A stretch of DNA of 64,000 bases from Leucobacter sp. OLIS6 (GCF_002752355.1 NZ_MRAV01000014.1:62001-126000); one strand, 5' to 3'. Positions 7,687 to 17,034 are shown, numbered from the stretch's first letter. Translations and numbers: made by a program. Notes: a model not told the origin generated them from the letters alone.

Positions 7687-9027
7687 ATGACACAGCTGTC
7701 TCCCCGCGTTCGCGTCGGCTATGCGCTCGGCGGGATCACCTCGGGCACCTACGGCACCGTGCCTGGACTGATCCTGATGCCGTTCCTCACCGACCACCTC
7801 GGCGTGGCGGCGTCGCTCGCCGGACTCATCGTGTTCGCACCGAAGGCCTGGGATTTCCTCCTGAACCCCATCGCTGGCCGGGTGAGCGACCGTTCGACGC
7901 ATCCGACCGACCGTCGACGGCCGTTCGTGATCCGGGCCGGGGCGACGCTCGCCGTCGTGTTCGTCCTGATCTTCGTGGGACCGGTCGCGCCTCCGCTGCT
8001 GGCGGGCCTCTGGGTGCTGCTGATCTCGCTCGTCTGCGCGACCGTGTACGCCTTCTTCCAGGTGCCGTTCCTCTCGATGGCCGCCGAGATCACCGACGAC
8101 TACGCCGAGCGGACCCGGCTGACGACCTGGCGGGTGGCGGTGTTCAGTCTCGCGATCCTCGTGTCGGGCGCGGTGGCGCCCATGCTGGTCGACATCGGTG
8201 AGGGCGTCACGGGATACCGGATCATGGCGGCCGTGATGGCGGTGCTGATCCTCTGCGGAGCGCTCGGCCTGTGGCTCGGCACGCGCGGCGTACGGCTCAC
8301 CCGCGAGGAGCAGGCGGGCGGGCGCTTGGTCGAGCAGCTCGGCGTGGTGCTCCGCGACCGCGACACCCGACGGCTGGTGGCCGCGTTCGTGCTGCAGGCC
8401 GTCGCGATCGGCATGGTGCTCAGCGGGGTCGTCTACGTCGCGCGCCACGTGGTGCGCGACCCCGGCGCCGCGACCTTCGCGTTCGTCTGCTTCGTCGGAC
8501 CCGCGGTGCTCTTCGCGCCGCTCTGGTCGAGGGTCGGCGTGCGGATCGGCAAGCAGCGCGGCTTCGCCGTCGCCACGGTGATCATGTCGATCGGCCTGCT
8601 GGGTCTCGTCGGGACGAGCGGGGGCTCGCTCGTCGCCCTCTACGCGGCGTCCGCGGTCGTGGGCGTCGGGTACGCGGGTGCGCAGATCTTCCCGTTGGCC
8701 ATGCTGCCCGACGTGGCGGCCGAGGACGCGCGCCGCTCGGGTGTGAACCGGATCGGCATGATCTCCGGTCTGTGGTCCGGCTTCGAACTGCTGGGGCTCG
8801 CGCTGGGACCGGCGCTGCTCGGCCTGCTGCTCGGGATCGGCGGCTACGCGGAGGGCGTGGGGAGCGCCGTCGTGCAATCCGATTCGGCTCGCTGGGCCAT
8901 CGTGATCGGGGTTTCCGCGGTTCCCGCGGTGCTGTGCGCGCTGAGCCTGGTGCCGCTGTCGCGGTACCGGCTCGACGCGGAGCTCCGGGAGCGCGCGGCT
9001 CGGAGCGCAGCCGAGCACGCGGGCTGA
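7687..9027 (+). CDS. MFS carrier, glycoside-pentoside-hexuronide (GPH/MFS_2) type
   Basis: 446 aa, about 12 membrane helices. The N-terminus YALGGITSGTYGTVPGLIL and the motif-A-like loop GRVSDRSTHPTDRRRPF between helices 2 and 3 are typical of the GPH cation-symporter branch, whose members move sugars, sugar conjugates or lipids with H+ or Na+. No sugar-metabolism gene is next to it, so the substrate is open. It is a single-gene unit with its own leaderless -10 and converges with the regulator at 9038. Confidence 0.85.
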   Translation: MTQLSPRVRVGYALGGITSGTYGTVPGLILMPFLTDHLGVAASLAGLIVFAPKAWDFLLNPIAGRVSDRSTHPTDRRRPFVIRAGATLAVVFVLIFVGPVAPPLLAGLWVLLISLVCATVYAFFQVPFLSMAAEITDDYAERTRLTTWRVAVFSLAILVSGAVAPMLVDIGEGVTGYRIMAAVMAVLILCGALGLWLGTRGVRLTREEQAGGRLVEQLGVVLRDRDTRRLVAAFVLQAVAIGMVLSGVVYVARHVVRDPGAATFAFVCFVGPAVLFAPLWSRVGVRIGKQRGFAVATVIMSIGLLGLVGTSGGSLVALYAASAVVGVGYAGAQIFPLAMLPDVAAEDARRSGVNRIGMISGLWSGFELLGLALGPALLGLLLGIGGYAEGVGSAVVQSDSARWAIVIGVSAVPAVLCALSLVPLSRYRLDAELRERAARSAAEHAG

Positions 9028-9037
9028 GCGCCCGCGG

Positions 9038-10060
9038 TCACCAGCGCACGTCGACGCGGCCGAGCGCGCGGCCCCAGTCGTCGAGCAGACGTCCGTTGCG
9101 TTTGCGCGCGCCCAGCACGGTCCAACGGTCGACGATCTCGATCCCGTCCCCGAGCGCGTGCTCGAGCTCGGGCAAGGCCGTCAGCGTCGTCGCCCGCACG
9201 CTGATGCAGAGCGGCGCGGGGCCGACGACCTGCAGGGCCCGGTACGACTGGGGGAGCCAGCGCGCCTGCGCGCCCGCGGTGTGCAACTGCGGGGAACGGG
9301 CCCAGAGCATCGCGCCGCGCCGCAGTCCGGCCGCCCACGAGGAGAGGTCGCAGCCGAGTCCGAGGCGTCCTGCGGAGCGCTCCACCGTGCGCCGCGCCGT
9401 CGCCTCCGAGACGCCGAGGTGCCCGGCGAGCTTCGCCGCGCTCATGCGCGGATCCTCGCCCAGCGCCTCCAGCAGCTCGGCGACGACCTCCGGCTTCGGC
9501 GGGCGCGCGGAGGATCCTCCTGCGCCGCCCGGTTCACCCGCCATGATCCGCTGCCCGCGTGCGTCGAGCGCTCGCGTGCGCCAGGAGGAATCCTCGGCGA
9601 GCACCGCGGAAACGACGTGCATGCGCGGGGTCCTCCCGTCGTGGGCACCGCCCGGCCCGGCCGCGAGCTCGGCGAGCTCCTGCACCCGGCTGCCGAGTCC
9701 GCGGAGACCGGACTGGGCAGCCACGAGCGCGACGACGCCCGCGGAGGTCTCATCGACCGAGAAGGCCCAGGGTTGCGCGCAGATCGCATCGAGGTCGGAG
9801 TCGGCGCCGAGCAGCACCATCGCCAGGTCGGTGCTCGATTCCCACTGCGCCGATTGCGGCCAGCAGGTCAGCCAGGCGAGCGACTCCTCCTGCATCTGCT
9901 CCCACCGGCGCGAGACCGTCGCGCTGTCCGCGCCGACGGCGGCGGCGACCCGGGTCCACGGGGCGCGCGCATCGATCTGCAGCGCGTGCACGATCGAGAG
10001 ATCGAGCTCGTCGAGCAGGCGCGGCGGTGCCGTGGCAGGGCAGGGAATAGTCGCGTTCAT
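9038..10060 (-). CDS. tandem Lrp/AsnC-family transcriptional regulator
   Basis: 340 aa, about twice the usual Lrp length. Two winged-helix units are visible: LDELDLSIVHALQID to SATVSRRWEQM (about 15-57), and EVVAELLEALGEDPRM to SEATARRTVER (about 190-228). Each is followed by a region that could be an AsnC/RAM effector domain. Tandem Lrp proteins act as amino-acid-responsive regulators of nearby genes. It is divergent from the M28 peptidase/hydrolase pair at 10148, its likely target. No strong Shine-Dalgarno sequence or leaderless -10 is evident before the ATG. Confidence 0.82.
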   Translation of the reverse strand: MNATIPCPATAPPRLLDELDLSIVHALQIDARAPWTRVAAAVGADSATVSRRWEQMQEESLAWLTCWPQSAQWESSTDLAMVLLGADSDLDAICAQPWAFSVDETSAGVVALVAAQSGLRGLGSRVQELAELAAGPGGAHDGRTPRMHVVSAVLAEDSSWRTRALDARGQRIMAGEPGGAGGSSARPPKPEVVAELLEALGEDPRMSAAKLAGHLGVSEATARRTVERSAGRLGLGCDLSSWAAGLRRGAMLWARSPQLHTAGAQARWLPQSYRALQVVGPAPLCISVRATTLTALPELEHALGDGIEIVDRWTVLGARKRNGRLLDDWGRALGRVDVRW

Positions 10061-10135
10061 CTGCAGGAATCAACCTGTCTCTCGGTGACCAGTGACGGAT
10101 CACGCGTGCTTCTGATTCAGAACTGCCCATAGTCT

Positions 10136-10147
10136 TACGCTCTGCGT
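10136..10147 (+). promoter_or_regulatory. leaderless -10 of the M28-like gene
   Basis: TACGCT (10136-10141) ends 6 nt before the ATG at 10148. Confidence 0.6.
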
Positions 10148-11611
10148 ATGAATCTGCAAACACCCGAGATCTTCCGTACGATCGAGGACCTCGTGTCGAT
10201 GGCGCCGCGGGCGACGGGAACCCCGGGAGGCGCCCGCGCCGCCGAATACGTCGCCGAGCGCTTCGCCGCGGCCGGCCTCGACACCGAGACCCTCGAGGTC
10301 GACTCCTATGCGTGGCGGAGCACGGCGCACGAACTGGAGGTCGGCGGGCATCGTTTCGAATGCTCGCCGATCCTGCACTCGGGACTGGCGAGCCACGACT
10401 GGACCGGCGCCGCGGAGCACCGGCTCGACGCCCCGATCGTCGACATCGGCGCGGATCCCGTCCGCAAGCACGACGTCCGCGGCAGAATCGTGCTCTTCGA
10501 CCTCGCCTTCACCATGACCACCGCGCACACCCTCCCGCTCACGCGGTACCTCTACGATCCGGACCGCCTGGTGCGTCGACGCGAGGTGCTCGGCAGCAGG
10601 AACCCCTACGTGACCACGCTCGCGCGCGTCATGCGGGAGGCGATGCGGGCGGGAGCCGTCGGGCTCATCGGCGTGCTCCGCGACTACCCCGAGTCCCACC
10701 GGTACCACAACGAGTACTACCGGCGAACGCTGTTCGCGCTGCCCGGCGTGTGGATCACGCGATCTGCGGGCGAAGACCTGCGCCGCCGCCTCGCCGGAGC
10801 GCGAACCGCTCGTGCCGCCGGACCCGCGGACGCCGCCGGACTCGCGACGGGCCGGCTCGTGCTTGACGTCCGGCGCGAACGGGTCGTCTCCCGCACCGTG
10901 CTCGGCGTTCTGCCCGGCCGCACCCGCGACGCCATCATGGTGCAGTCCCACCACGACTCGGTCAGCCCCGGGGCGGTCGAGGACGCGTCGGGCACGGCGG
11001 AGGTCATCGCCCTCGCCGAACACTTCGGAGCGCGTGCCCGAGCGGGTGAGCAGCGCGACAAGACGCTGCTCTTCATCACCTTCGACACCCATTTCACCGG
11101 CTACCACGCCCACATGGACTTCGCGCGGCGCAACGTGCTCGCCCCCGACGCGCCCTGGAACATCGTGCTCAACACCACCATCGAGCACGTCGGGCTCCGC
11201 GCCGTGCGAGGAGCCGACGGCGGCTTCGAATCAGTGTCCGAGACCGAGCCCCGCGGCATCTTCCTCAACGTCAATCCCGCATTCACCCGCCGCATCGCGC
11301 AGCTCGTGCGCCGGCACCGGCTCGTCTCCACGAGCCTGCTCGGCGCCGCCGCGCTCGAGGCGTCCGCGAACGGGATCCCCACCGACGCCTCCTTCACCTT
11401 CGTCGCGGGCGTGCCGACGGTGAGCCTCGTCTCGGGCCCGCTGTACCTCTACGACGACGCCGATACGATCGATCGCATCGATACCGAGCAGCTCGTCCCC
11501 GTCGCCCGATTCTTCGCCGACGTGATCGACGACGCCGAGGCCCGCCGAGGATCCACCCTGGGGCTGGTGCCGACGCCGATCCGGCGACGCCTGCCGAGGG
11601 GGCGGTGGTGA
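10148..11611 (+). CDS. divergent M28-family peptidase with altered metal ligands
   Basis: 487 aa without a signal peptide. An N-terminal M28 lobe (about 10-70), a PA-like insert (about 75-235) and a C-terminal M28 core are recognisable. The first metal motif is intact (SHHDSVSPG, His 268/Asp 270; VEDASG, Asp 279). The usual catalytic/zinc Glu pair is FDTH (Thr 314, His 315), the next zinc Asp is Glu 346 (TTIEHVG), and the final His motif before DADT reads LYDD. The enzyme may bind metal differently, be inactive, or have another activity. Its TGA overlaps the GTG of the following hydrolase; the divergent Lrp-like gene may regulate both. Confidence 0.78.
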   Translation: MNLQTPEIFRTIEDLVSMAPRATGTPGGARAAEYVAERFAAAGLDTETLEVDSYAWRSTAHELEVGGHRFECSPILHSGLASHDWTGAAEHRLDAPIVDIGADPVRKHDVRGRIVLFDLAFTMTTAHTLPLTRYLYDPDRLVRRREVLGSRNPYVTTLARVMREAMRAGAVGLIGVLRDYPESHRYHNEYYRRTLFALPGVWITRSAGEDLRRRLAGARTARAAGPADAAGLATGRLVLDVRRERVVSRTVLGVLPGRTRDAIMVQSHHDSVSPGAVEDASGTAEVIALAEHFGARARAGEQRDKTLLFITFDTHFTGYHAHMDFARRNVLAPDAPWNIVLNTTIEHVGLRAVRGADGGFESVSETEPRGIFLNVNPAFTRRIAQLVRRHRLVSTSLLGAAALEASANGIPTDASFTFVAGVPTVSLVSGPLYLYDDADTIDRIDTEQLVPVARFFADVIDDAEARRGSTLGLVPTPIRRRLPRGRW

Positions 11612-12663
11612 CCCCCGATCCCACGCAGCAGGAGCTGCCCGGCCGCGCGATCGCCTTCCCCGCCCGGACCCTGCACGGCGGAACCCACGAGCAGACCGGT
11701 CTGCTGCACCTGCCCGACACCGCACCGCCCGATGACGGATACCCCGTCGTCGTCTTCGGTCACATGACTACCGGAGGCTCCGACGCGGCCGCGCCCAGCC
11801 GCGCGCACCCCGCCCACGTCGAATGGCGGCGCATCTCGCAGGGCGACGCCCTCTGCGCCCGCCTGCTGCGCCGGGGGATCGCGGTGCTGCGCCCCGACTA
11901 CGAGGGGATCGGGTCGAGCGGCACGCACCCCTACCTGATCGGCGCCTCCCTCGGAGAATCGATGCTCGCCGCGATGCGCGCTCGCCGCAGCGTCGACGAG
12001 CGCCTCGGTGACCGGTGGGTGCTGGCCGGCCATTCGGAGGGAGCCGTTGCGGCGCTGTTCGCCTCCGTCGCGCCGGCACCGGATCCCGACGCCCGGCTGC
12101 TCGGCACCGCGGTGTTCGCTCCGGTCACGCGCATGGATCGCAGCATCGCCCTCGCGCGTCGCTTCGGCGTGGCCATGCCGGGAAAGGGGACGGTCTCGGC
12201 GCTCATCGGGCTCATGCTGAGCGGAGCCGCCGAGGAGGACCCGGGGCTGAAACAATTGATCGAGCAGGACGGGCTGAGCGACCGGGCTCGCGAGGCATGG
12301 GGCGATCTCGGCGAGAGGACGCTCGTCGAGCTCATCGCGCCGGATTCCTGGGGCGGGATCGCGCCCTCGGGGATCGGCGGCCCGAGGCAGGCGGAACTGT
12401 GGGAGCGGCTCTTCGCGTCGTTCGCCCGCAACGAGGTCGGCCTGCTGCATCCCGTGGAGCATCAGCCGCCGCTGCGCATCGATGCCGCACTGCTCGACGA
12501 GGTCGCGCCTGCTCCGCTGACCGCGGCCCTGCTGCGCGGGTACCGCCGTGCCGGGTTCGAACTGACGAGCCGCTGGTGGCCGACGCACCACTCGGGCGTG
12601 ATGCGCGCGGACAACGCGCCCTCCGAGGCCGCCGGGTGGATCGCCGATCGCTTCGCCGTCTAG
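11608..12663 (+). CDS. alpha/beta hydrolase (esterase/lipase-like)
   Basis: 351 aa. The nucleophile elbow is LAGHSEGAVAA (GxSxG). Upstream are the oxyanion-side VVVFGHMTTGG and LRPDYEGIGSSG, and near the C-terminus WWPTHHSGVM may carry the His. No signal peptide is seen. The GTG at 11608 overlaps the peptidase stop by 4 nt (another GTG lies directly before it), so the two products are made together. The pair could process amides or esters of a common substrate, but nothing in the sequence identifies it. Its TAG overlaps the azlD stop from the other strand. Confidence 0.8.
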   Translation: MTPDPTQQELPGRAIAFPARTLHGGTHEQTGLLHLPDTAPPDDGYPVVVFGHMTTGGSDAAAPSRAHPAHVEWRRISQGDALCARLLRRGIAVLRPDYEGIGSSGTHPYLIGASLGESMLAAMRARRSVDERLGDRWVLAGHSEGAVAALFASVAPAPDPDARLLGTAVFAPVTRMDRSIALARRFGVAMPGKGTVSALIGLMLSGAAEEDPGLKQLIEQDGLSDRAREAWGDLGERTLVELIAPDSWGGIAPSGIGGPRQAELWERLFASFARNEVGLLHPVEHQPPLRIDAALLDEVAPAPLTAALLRGYRRAGFELTSRWWPTHHSGVMRADNAPSEAAGWIADRFAV

Positions 12664-12989
12664 AGCAGGTTGACCAGCGCGACGTAGCACGCGGTTCCCG
12701 CCGCGATGCTCAGGAGCGCTCGGCGGCGGAACAGCAGGTGCACGCCGACGGTCACCGAGGAGGCGATGCCGAGCGCGATGATGCGGCCCGGGTGCGCGGT
12801 GCCCTGCTCGTGCAGCACTACGACGGCGAGGATCAGGAGGATCCCCGCGGGCATCCAGCGGCCGAGCGCCTGCACGAAGCGGGACTTGCGCAGGGGCTTC
12901 AGGATCGCGAAGGGGAGCGCGCGCAGCGCGAGGGTGATAGCCCCCGAGATCGCGACCGCCGCGATGAGGTACCCGGTGCTCGGGGTCAT
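12660..12989 (-). CDS. azlD: branched-chain amino acid exporter small subunit AzlD
   Basis: 109 aa, four predicted membrane helices, matching AzlD/BrnE in length and in the conserved RALPFAIL segment (23-30). With AzlC it exports branched-chain amino acids or methionine. The ATG overlaps the azlC TGA (ATGA), so the two subunits are coupled. Its own TAG shares CTAG with the stop of the convergent hydrolase gene, leaving no intergenic space. Confidence 0.9.
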   Translation of the reverse strand: MTPSTGYLIAAVAISGAITLALRALPFAILKPLRKSRFVQALGRWMPAGILLILAVVVLHEQGTAHPGRIIALGIASSVTVGVHLLFRRRALLSIAAGTACYVALVNLL

Positions 12990-13756
12990 GCTGCGTCCTC
13001 CGGCCCGGTATCGGCGCCGGTTCCGGACGCGCTACCGGCCGCGCGGCGTCGGTTCCAGAAGAATCGCAGCGTGAGCAGCGCGGCGTAGAGCACGAGCGCC
13101 GGGAGCAGGGGTTGCGCCGGGAATGCGATCAGCGCCGCGGCGACGGCGACACCGGCGAGCAGGATCGAGGGGAGTTCGCGCTTCGATCGGGCGGCGTCGA
13201 GCGACATGACGATGAAGAGTGCGCAGAGGGCGAATTCGAAGCCCTCGATCGGATGCGGCAGCAGCTGCGCGAAGACGACGCCGACGAGGCCCCCGCCGAC
13301 CCAGTAGGCCTGCGAGGCGAGCTGCATCGTGACGATGCGCGCGGAGGAGAGCCGCTCGGGCTGCATGAGCACGTACGTCGCGTACGCCTCGTCGATCATC
13401 GCGTAGACGGAGTATGCGCGGGGGAGGCCGGGCGAAACCCGGCCCAGCGGGAACGAGAGCGGGTAGAACACGTGGCGGAAGTTGACCGCGAGCACCGTGA
13501 CCGCGATCGTGACCAGCGGCATCGCGGCGGCGAGCATGGTCACCAGCAGCAGTTCGACGGATCCCGCGAAGATGCCGATCGAGAGCGCGGGCGCCAGCCA
13601 CCAGGGGAGCCCCGCCTGGATCACGAGCACGCCGAGGGCGATGCCGAGCGGGAAGATACCGAGGCCGACGCCGAACGAATCGGAGAGACCCGCGCGGATC
13701 TGCGCGGCGCGGCCGCTCGGCGCGGCGGAGGTCTGAGGAGTCGTCGCGCCGGGCAT
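12986..13756 (-). CDS. azlC: branched-chain amino acid exporter large subunit AzlC
   Basis: 256 aa, about seven membrane helices, with AzlC/BrnF landmarks GIFPLGIALGVL, FAGSVELLLV and VNFRHVFYPLSF. The last about 20 residues are charged and cytosolic. It pairs with AzlD to export leucine, isoleucine, valine or methionine. The ATG at 13756 is favoured by a -10-like CAGGAT ending 6 nt upstream; the open frame extends farther upstream into the regulator without a better start. It is divergent from an Lrp gene, as brnFE is from lrp in Corynebacterium. Confidence 0.92.
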   Translation of the reverse strand: MPGATTPQTSAAPSGRAAQIRAGLSDSFGVGLGIFPLGIALGVLVIQAGLPWWLAPALSIGIFAGSVELLLVTMLAAAMPLVTIAVTVLAVNFRHVFYPLSFPLGRVSPGLPRAYSVYAMIDEAYATYVLMQPERLSSARIVTMQLASQAYWVGGGLVGVVFAQLLPHPIEGFEFALCALFIVMSLDAARSKRELPSILLAGVAVAAALIAFPAQPLLPALVLYAALLTLRFFWNRRRAAGSASGTGADTGPEDAA

Positions 13757-13768
13757 GCGACCATCCTG
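13757..13768 (-). promoter_or_regulatory. leaderless -10 of azlC
   Basis: On the minus strand CAGGAT (13768-13763) ends 6 nt before the azlC ATG. The first base deviates from TANNNT. Confidence 0.45.
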
Positions 13769-13823
13769 TCGCATTCGCCGCGCAATGTGCGTGCCGATGC
13801 GGGCGCATCCGCGCCCGATCGTG

Positions 13824-13835
13824 CAAGATGGTTGC
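13824..13835 (+). promoter_or_regulatory. leaderless -10 of the lrp gene, overlapping a small inverted repeat
   Basis: CAAGAT (13824-13829) ends 6 nt before the GTG at 13836. GCAA (13823-13826) and TTGC (13832-13835) form a short inverted repeat over the same bases, a possible Lrp autoregulatory site; 4-bp arms are weak evidence. Confidence 0.4.
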
Positions 13836-14273
13836 GTGGACGCTCTGGATCGTGCAATCATCGCCGAACTCGAACGGGACGGCAGGGTGAGCAACGTCGA
13901 GCTCGCCGCCCGGATCGGGCTCACACCCGGCCCCTGTCTGCGCCGGGTGCAGCGCCTCGAGCAGAGCGGCGTGATCCGGGGATACCGCGCGGTGGTGGCG
14001 CCGGAAGCCATCGGGCGGGCGTTCGAGGTGATCCTGCACGTCGACCTCGCCACGCAGGAAGCCGGAATCGTCAGCGGATTCGAACGCGAGGTCGCCGCGC
14101 ACCCCGAGGTCGCCGAGTTCAAACGGCTCTTCGGCACCCCCGACTACTTCCTGCGGGTGCAGGCCGCTGATCTCGTCGCGTACGAGGCGTTCCTCACGCA
14201 GCGGATCATGTCGGTGCCCGGCGTCGGCAAGGTCAGCTCGCACTTCGCCATGAAGAACATCAAGGGGGAGTGA
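13836..14273 (+). CDS. lrp: Lrp/AsnC-family regulator, probable activator of azlCD
   Basis: 145 aa, single winged HTH (DALDRAIIAELERDGRVSN to CLRRVQRLEQSG, about 1-50) and a C-terminal RAM effector domain (about 65-140). The GTG at 13836 gives the standard family N-terminus; in-frame starts upstream would lie in the azlC promoter. It is divergent from azlCD by 79 bp. In Corynebacterium, Lrp activates the BCAA/Met exporter genes when these amino acids accumulate; the same wiring is inferred here. Confidence 0.9.
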   Translation: MDALDRAIIAELERDGRVSNVELAARIGLTPGPCLRRVQRLEQSGVIRGYRAVVAPEAIGRAFEVILHVDLATQEAGIVSGFEREVAAHPEVAEFKRLFGTPDYFLRVQAADLVAYEAFLTQRIMSVPGVGKVSSHFAMKNIKGE

Positions 14274-14287
14274 CCGGGCTGGGGAGC

Positions 14288-14299
14288 TAGCATCGGGGC
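14288..14299 (+). promoter_or_regulatory. leaderless -10 of the aldo/keto reductase
   Basis: TAGCAT (14288-14293) ends 6 nt before the ATG at 14300; the block is nearly identical to the one before the MFS gene at 7687. Confidence 0.6.
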
Positions 14300-15367
14300 A
14301 TGAGCCTTCCGGAAGCGACCTCCCGTTACGACCGAACCCCCGTGCGCCGTGTCGGCCGCAGCGGCCTGCACCTGCCGCTGCTGTCGCTCGGCCTCTGGCA
14401 GAACTTCGGCGACGACCGGCCCCACGAGGTGCAGCGCGAGCTGGTGCTCGGCGCATTCGATCGGGGCATCTTCCACTTCGATCTCGCCAACAACTACGGA
14501 CCGCCCTACGGCTCGGCCGAGCAGAACTTCGGGCGGATCCTCGGGCGGGATCTCGCTGCGCACCGCGACGAGGTGGTCATCTCGACCAAGGCCGGGTGGG
14601 ACATGTGGCCCGGGCATCACGGTGCGGGTGCCAGCCGCAAGCACCTCGTCACCAGCCTCGACCGCTCGCTCGAACGCCTCGGCACCGACCGGGTGGACCT
14701 GTTCTACACGCATCGGCCCGACCCGCGCACCCCATTGGAGGAGACCGCCGCGGCGCTCGACCACATCGTGCGTTCGGGACGCGCGCACTACGTCGGCATG
14801 TCGTCGTACTCGGCGGAGGCCGCGCGCGAGCTCGCCGGATTCATGCGCGAGCTCGGGACGCCGATCATCATCCACCAGCCGTCGTACAGCATGCTGAATC
14901 GCTGGATCGAGACCGAGGGGCTGCTCGACGTCGCCGAGGAGGCCGGCTTCGGCGTGATCGGGTTCACCGCGCTCGCGCAGGGGCTGCTCACGGGCAAGTA
15001 CCTCGGCGAGATCCCCGCGGGATCGCGGGGAGACGGGGCCGGATCGCTGAACACCGAGCTGCTGACCGACCGATTGCGCGAGCGCCTGCGCGGCCTCGCT
15101 GCCGTCGCCGAACGCCGCGGGCAGTCGCTCGCCCAGCTCGCGCTGGCTTGGGCGCTGCGGGATCCGCGCGTCACGAGCCTCGTCGTCGGTGCGAGCCGAC
15201 TGGAGCAGCTCGACGAGAACTGGCGCGCGCTCGAGAACCTGGACTTCGACGCCGCCGAGCTCGCCGAGATCGACGAGCTGCTCGATGGGGCGACCCCCGA
15301 GGGGGCCGTCGACCTCTGGCGAGACGCGCGTCAGGGCGGAGAGGTGCCGCTGTTCGGCTCCTGGTAA
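14300..15367 (+). CDS. aldo/keto reductase, YghZ/KvBeta-like
   Basis: 355 aa, NADPH-dependent TIM-barrel reductase. Catalytic elements in order: Asp and Tyr in FDLANNYGPPYG, Lys in ISTKAGWDMWPG, His in LFYTHRPDPRTP; the NADPH-binding end has VVGASRLEQLDEN. The WPG insertion and YGS-AEQNFG loop match the E. coli YghZ group, which reduces L-glyceraldehyde 3-phosphate and methylglyoxal, so detoxification of reactive aldehydes is a fair guess. It is a single-gene unit that ends at a strong hairpin. Confidence 0.9.
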   Translation: MSLPEATSRYDRTPVRRVGRSGLHLPLLSLGLWQNFGDDRPHEVQRELVLGAFDRGIFHFDLANNYGPPYGSAEQNFGRILGRDLAAHRDEVVISTKAGWDMWPGHHGAGASRKHLVTSLDRSLERLGTDRVDLFYTHRPDPRTPLEETAAALDHIVRSGRAHYVGMSSYSAEAARELAGFMRELGTPIIIHQPSYSMLNRWIETEGLLDVAEEAGFGVIGFTALAQGLLTGKYLGEIPAGSRGDGAGSLNTELLTDRLRERLRGLAAVAERRGQSLAQLALAWALRDPRVTSLVVGASRLEQLDENWRALENLDFDAAELAEIDELLDGATPEGAVDLWRDARQGGEVPLFGSW

Positions 15368-15389
15368 GCGCACTGAAGCGTGAGACACG

Positions 15390-15430
15390 CGAGCGGGCCC
15401 GGGATCGATCTCCGATCCCGGGCCCGCTCG
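15390..15430. terminator. 18-bp perfect hairpin between convergent genes
   Basis: Arms 15390-15407 and 15413-15430 are exact reverse complements (CGAGCGGGCC... / ...GGCCCGCTCG) with a 5-nt loop. There is no U tract on either strand. It lies between the reductase and the DUF1844 gene and probably ends both transcripts. Confidence 0.85.
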
Positions 15431-15446
15431 GTGCGTCGACTGCGCG

Positions 15447-15842
15447 TCAGATGACGGGGCCGGTGTACTTCTCCCCGGGGCCGGCGCCGGGGGCGTCAGG
15501 AATCGGGGAAGCCTCGCGGAACGCCAGCTGGACCGAGCGCAGTCCGTCGCGCAGGCTGCGCGCGTGCATGTCGCTGACCTCGGGAGCGGCGGCCGTGATG
15601 AGGCCGGCGAGCGCATTGATGAGCTTGCGCGCCTCGTCGAGGTCGACCATCTCGTCCGCGTTCGGTTCGTCGGCGAGGCCGACCTTGACCGCGGCGGCGC
15701 TCAGCAGGTGCACGGCGGCGGTGGTGATCACCTCGACCGCGGCGACGTCGGCGATGTCGCGAACCGCCTGATCGGCGAAATCGGCCTCTGCGCTCGATGC
15801 GTCTGCGTGGGTGTGATCGGGGGTGGCCTGCGTGTCGCTCAT
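15447..15842 (-). CDS. DUF1844 protein
   Basis: 131 aa, soluble. After an acidic, low-complexity first 25 residues comes the DUF1844 core: [21 protein letters not shown] and [16 protein letters not shown], mostly helical. In actinobacteria this small protein is regularly encoded next to infC, and here it is divergent from it. No function is known to me. AGGA occurs 5 nt before the ATG. Confidence 0.85.
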   Translation of the reverse strand: MSDTQATPDHTHADASSAEADFADQAVRDIADVAAVEVITTAAVHLLSAAAVKVGLADEPNADEMVDLDEARKLINALAGLITAAAPEVSDMHARSLRDGLRSVQLAFREASPIPDAPGAGPGEKYTGPVI

Positions 15843-15873
15843 GCTGTCCTGTCTCTGTGCTGCGTTCGTGTGC

Positions 15874-16101
15874 TAGGCTATTGAAGGTTCTCGGCACTCC
15901 GCCGAGGCTTCGGAAGTGGATATCCTCCCACCCGGCACCGCTCAACAAGGTTACCGGGTAGTTGACACCCCGCCGCGACAGCAGTCGCAGCAGCTGAAAA
16001 GGGTGTGGGAACGCGCATGCGTCCCCGATCCTCTGCCTCCGATTTGCTCCACCGGAAGCCTCCGGCGAAGCGAACGAATTCCCTGAACAGAGGAGCCGGC
16101 G
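15874..16101 (+). promoter_or_regulatory. promoter and long 5' leader of infC-rpmI-rplT
   Basis: TAGGCT (15874-15879) is a good -10 with a start point near 15886, giving a leader of about 215 nt before infC. The leader has several small potential hairpins, for example GACGCATGCG-type pairing near 16010-16030 and paired CCGGAAG/CTTCCG-like segments near 16050. Leaders of this operon are regulated by L20 or IF3 in other bacteria, but I cannot match a known fold, and no rho-independent terminator is visible in it. Confidence 0.5.
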
Positions 16102-16707
<606 letters not shown>

Positions 16708-16797
16708 TCACAGATCTGCGGCCGCCCGCTGAACGGGCCGCGCCGCTCACGACGCAGCCGCCCTCGGGCGGCGCGCACACAACAAGGAGAAATCGAG

Positions 16798-16992
16798 ATG
16801 CCCAAGCAGAAGACCCACTCGGGGGCCAAGAAGCGCTTCAAGCTCACCGGTTCCGGCAAGCTGATGAAGCAGCAGGCCGGCATGCGCCACAACCTCGAGG
16901 TCAAGTCCTCGAAGCGCAAGCGCCGTCTGAACGCCGAGCAGGTGCTCGCCAAGGGCGATGCCAAGCAGGCGATGAAGCTCCTCGGCCACTAA
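16798..16992 (+). CDS. rpmI: ribosomal protein bL35
   Basis: 64 aa, very basic, starting [20 protein letters not shown], the standard bL35 sequence, and ending in MKLLGH. AAGGAG lies before the ATG. It is the middle gene of infC-rpmI-rplT, the conserved order. Confidence 0.98.
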   Translation: MPKQKTHSGAKKRFKLTGSGKLMKQQAGMRHNLEVKSSKRKRRLNAEQVLAKGDAKQAMKLLGH

Positions 16993-17034
16993 TCGGCCGC
17001 CTCCACCCGAGACTTTTCGTAAGGAAGAACTGAA

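Noticed and set aside
13757..14137. azlC extended upstream by 127 residues
   Set aside because: The extension is antisense to the lrp gene and not membrane-like; the ATG at 13756 has a matching -10.
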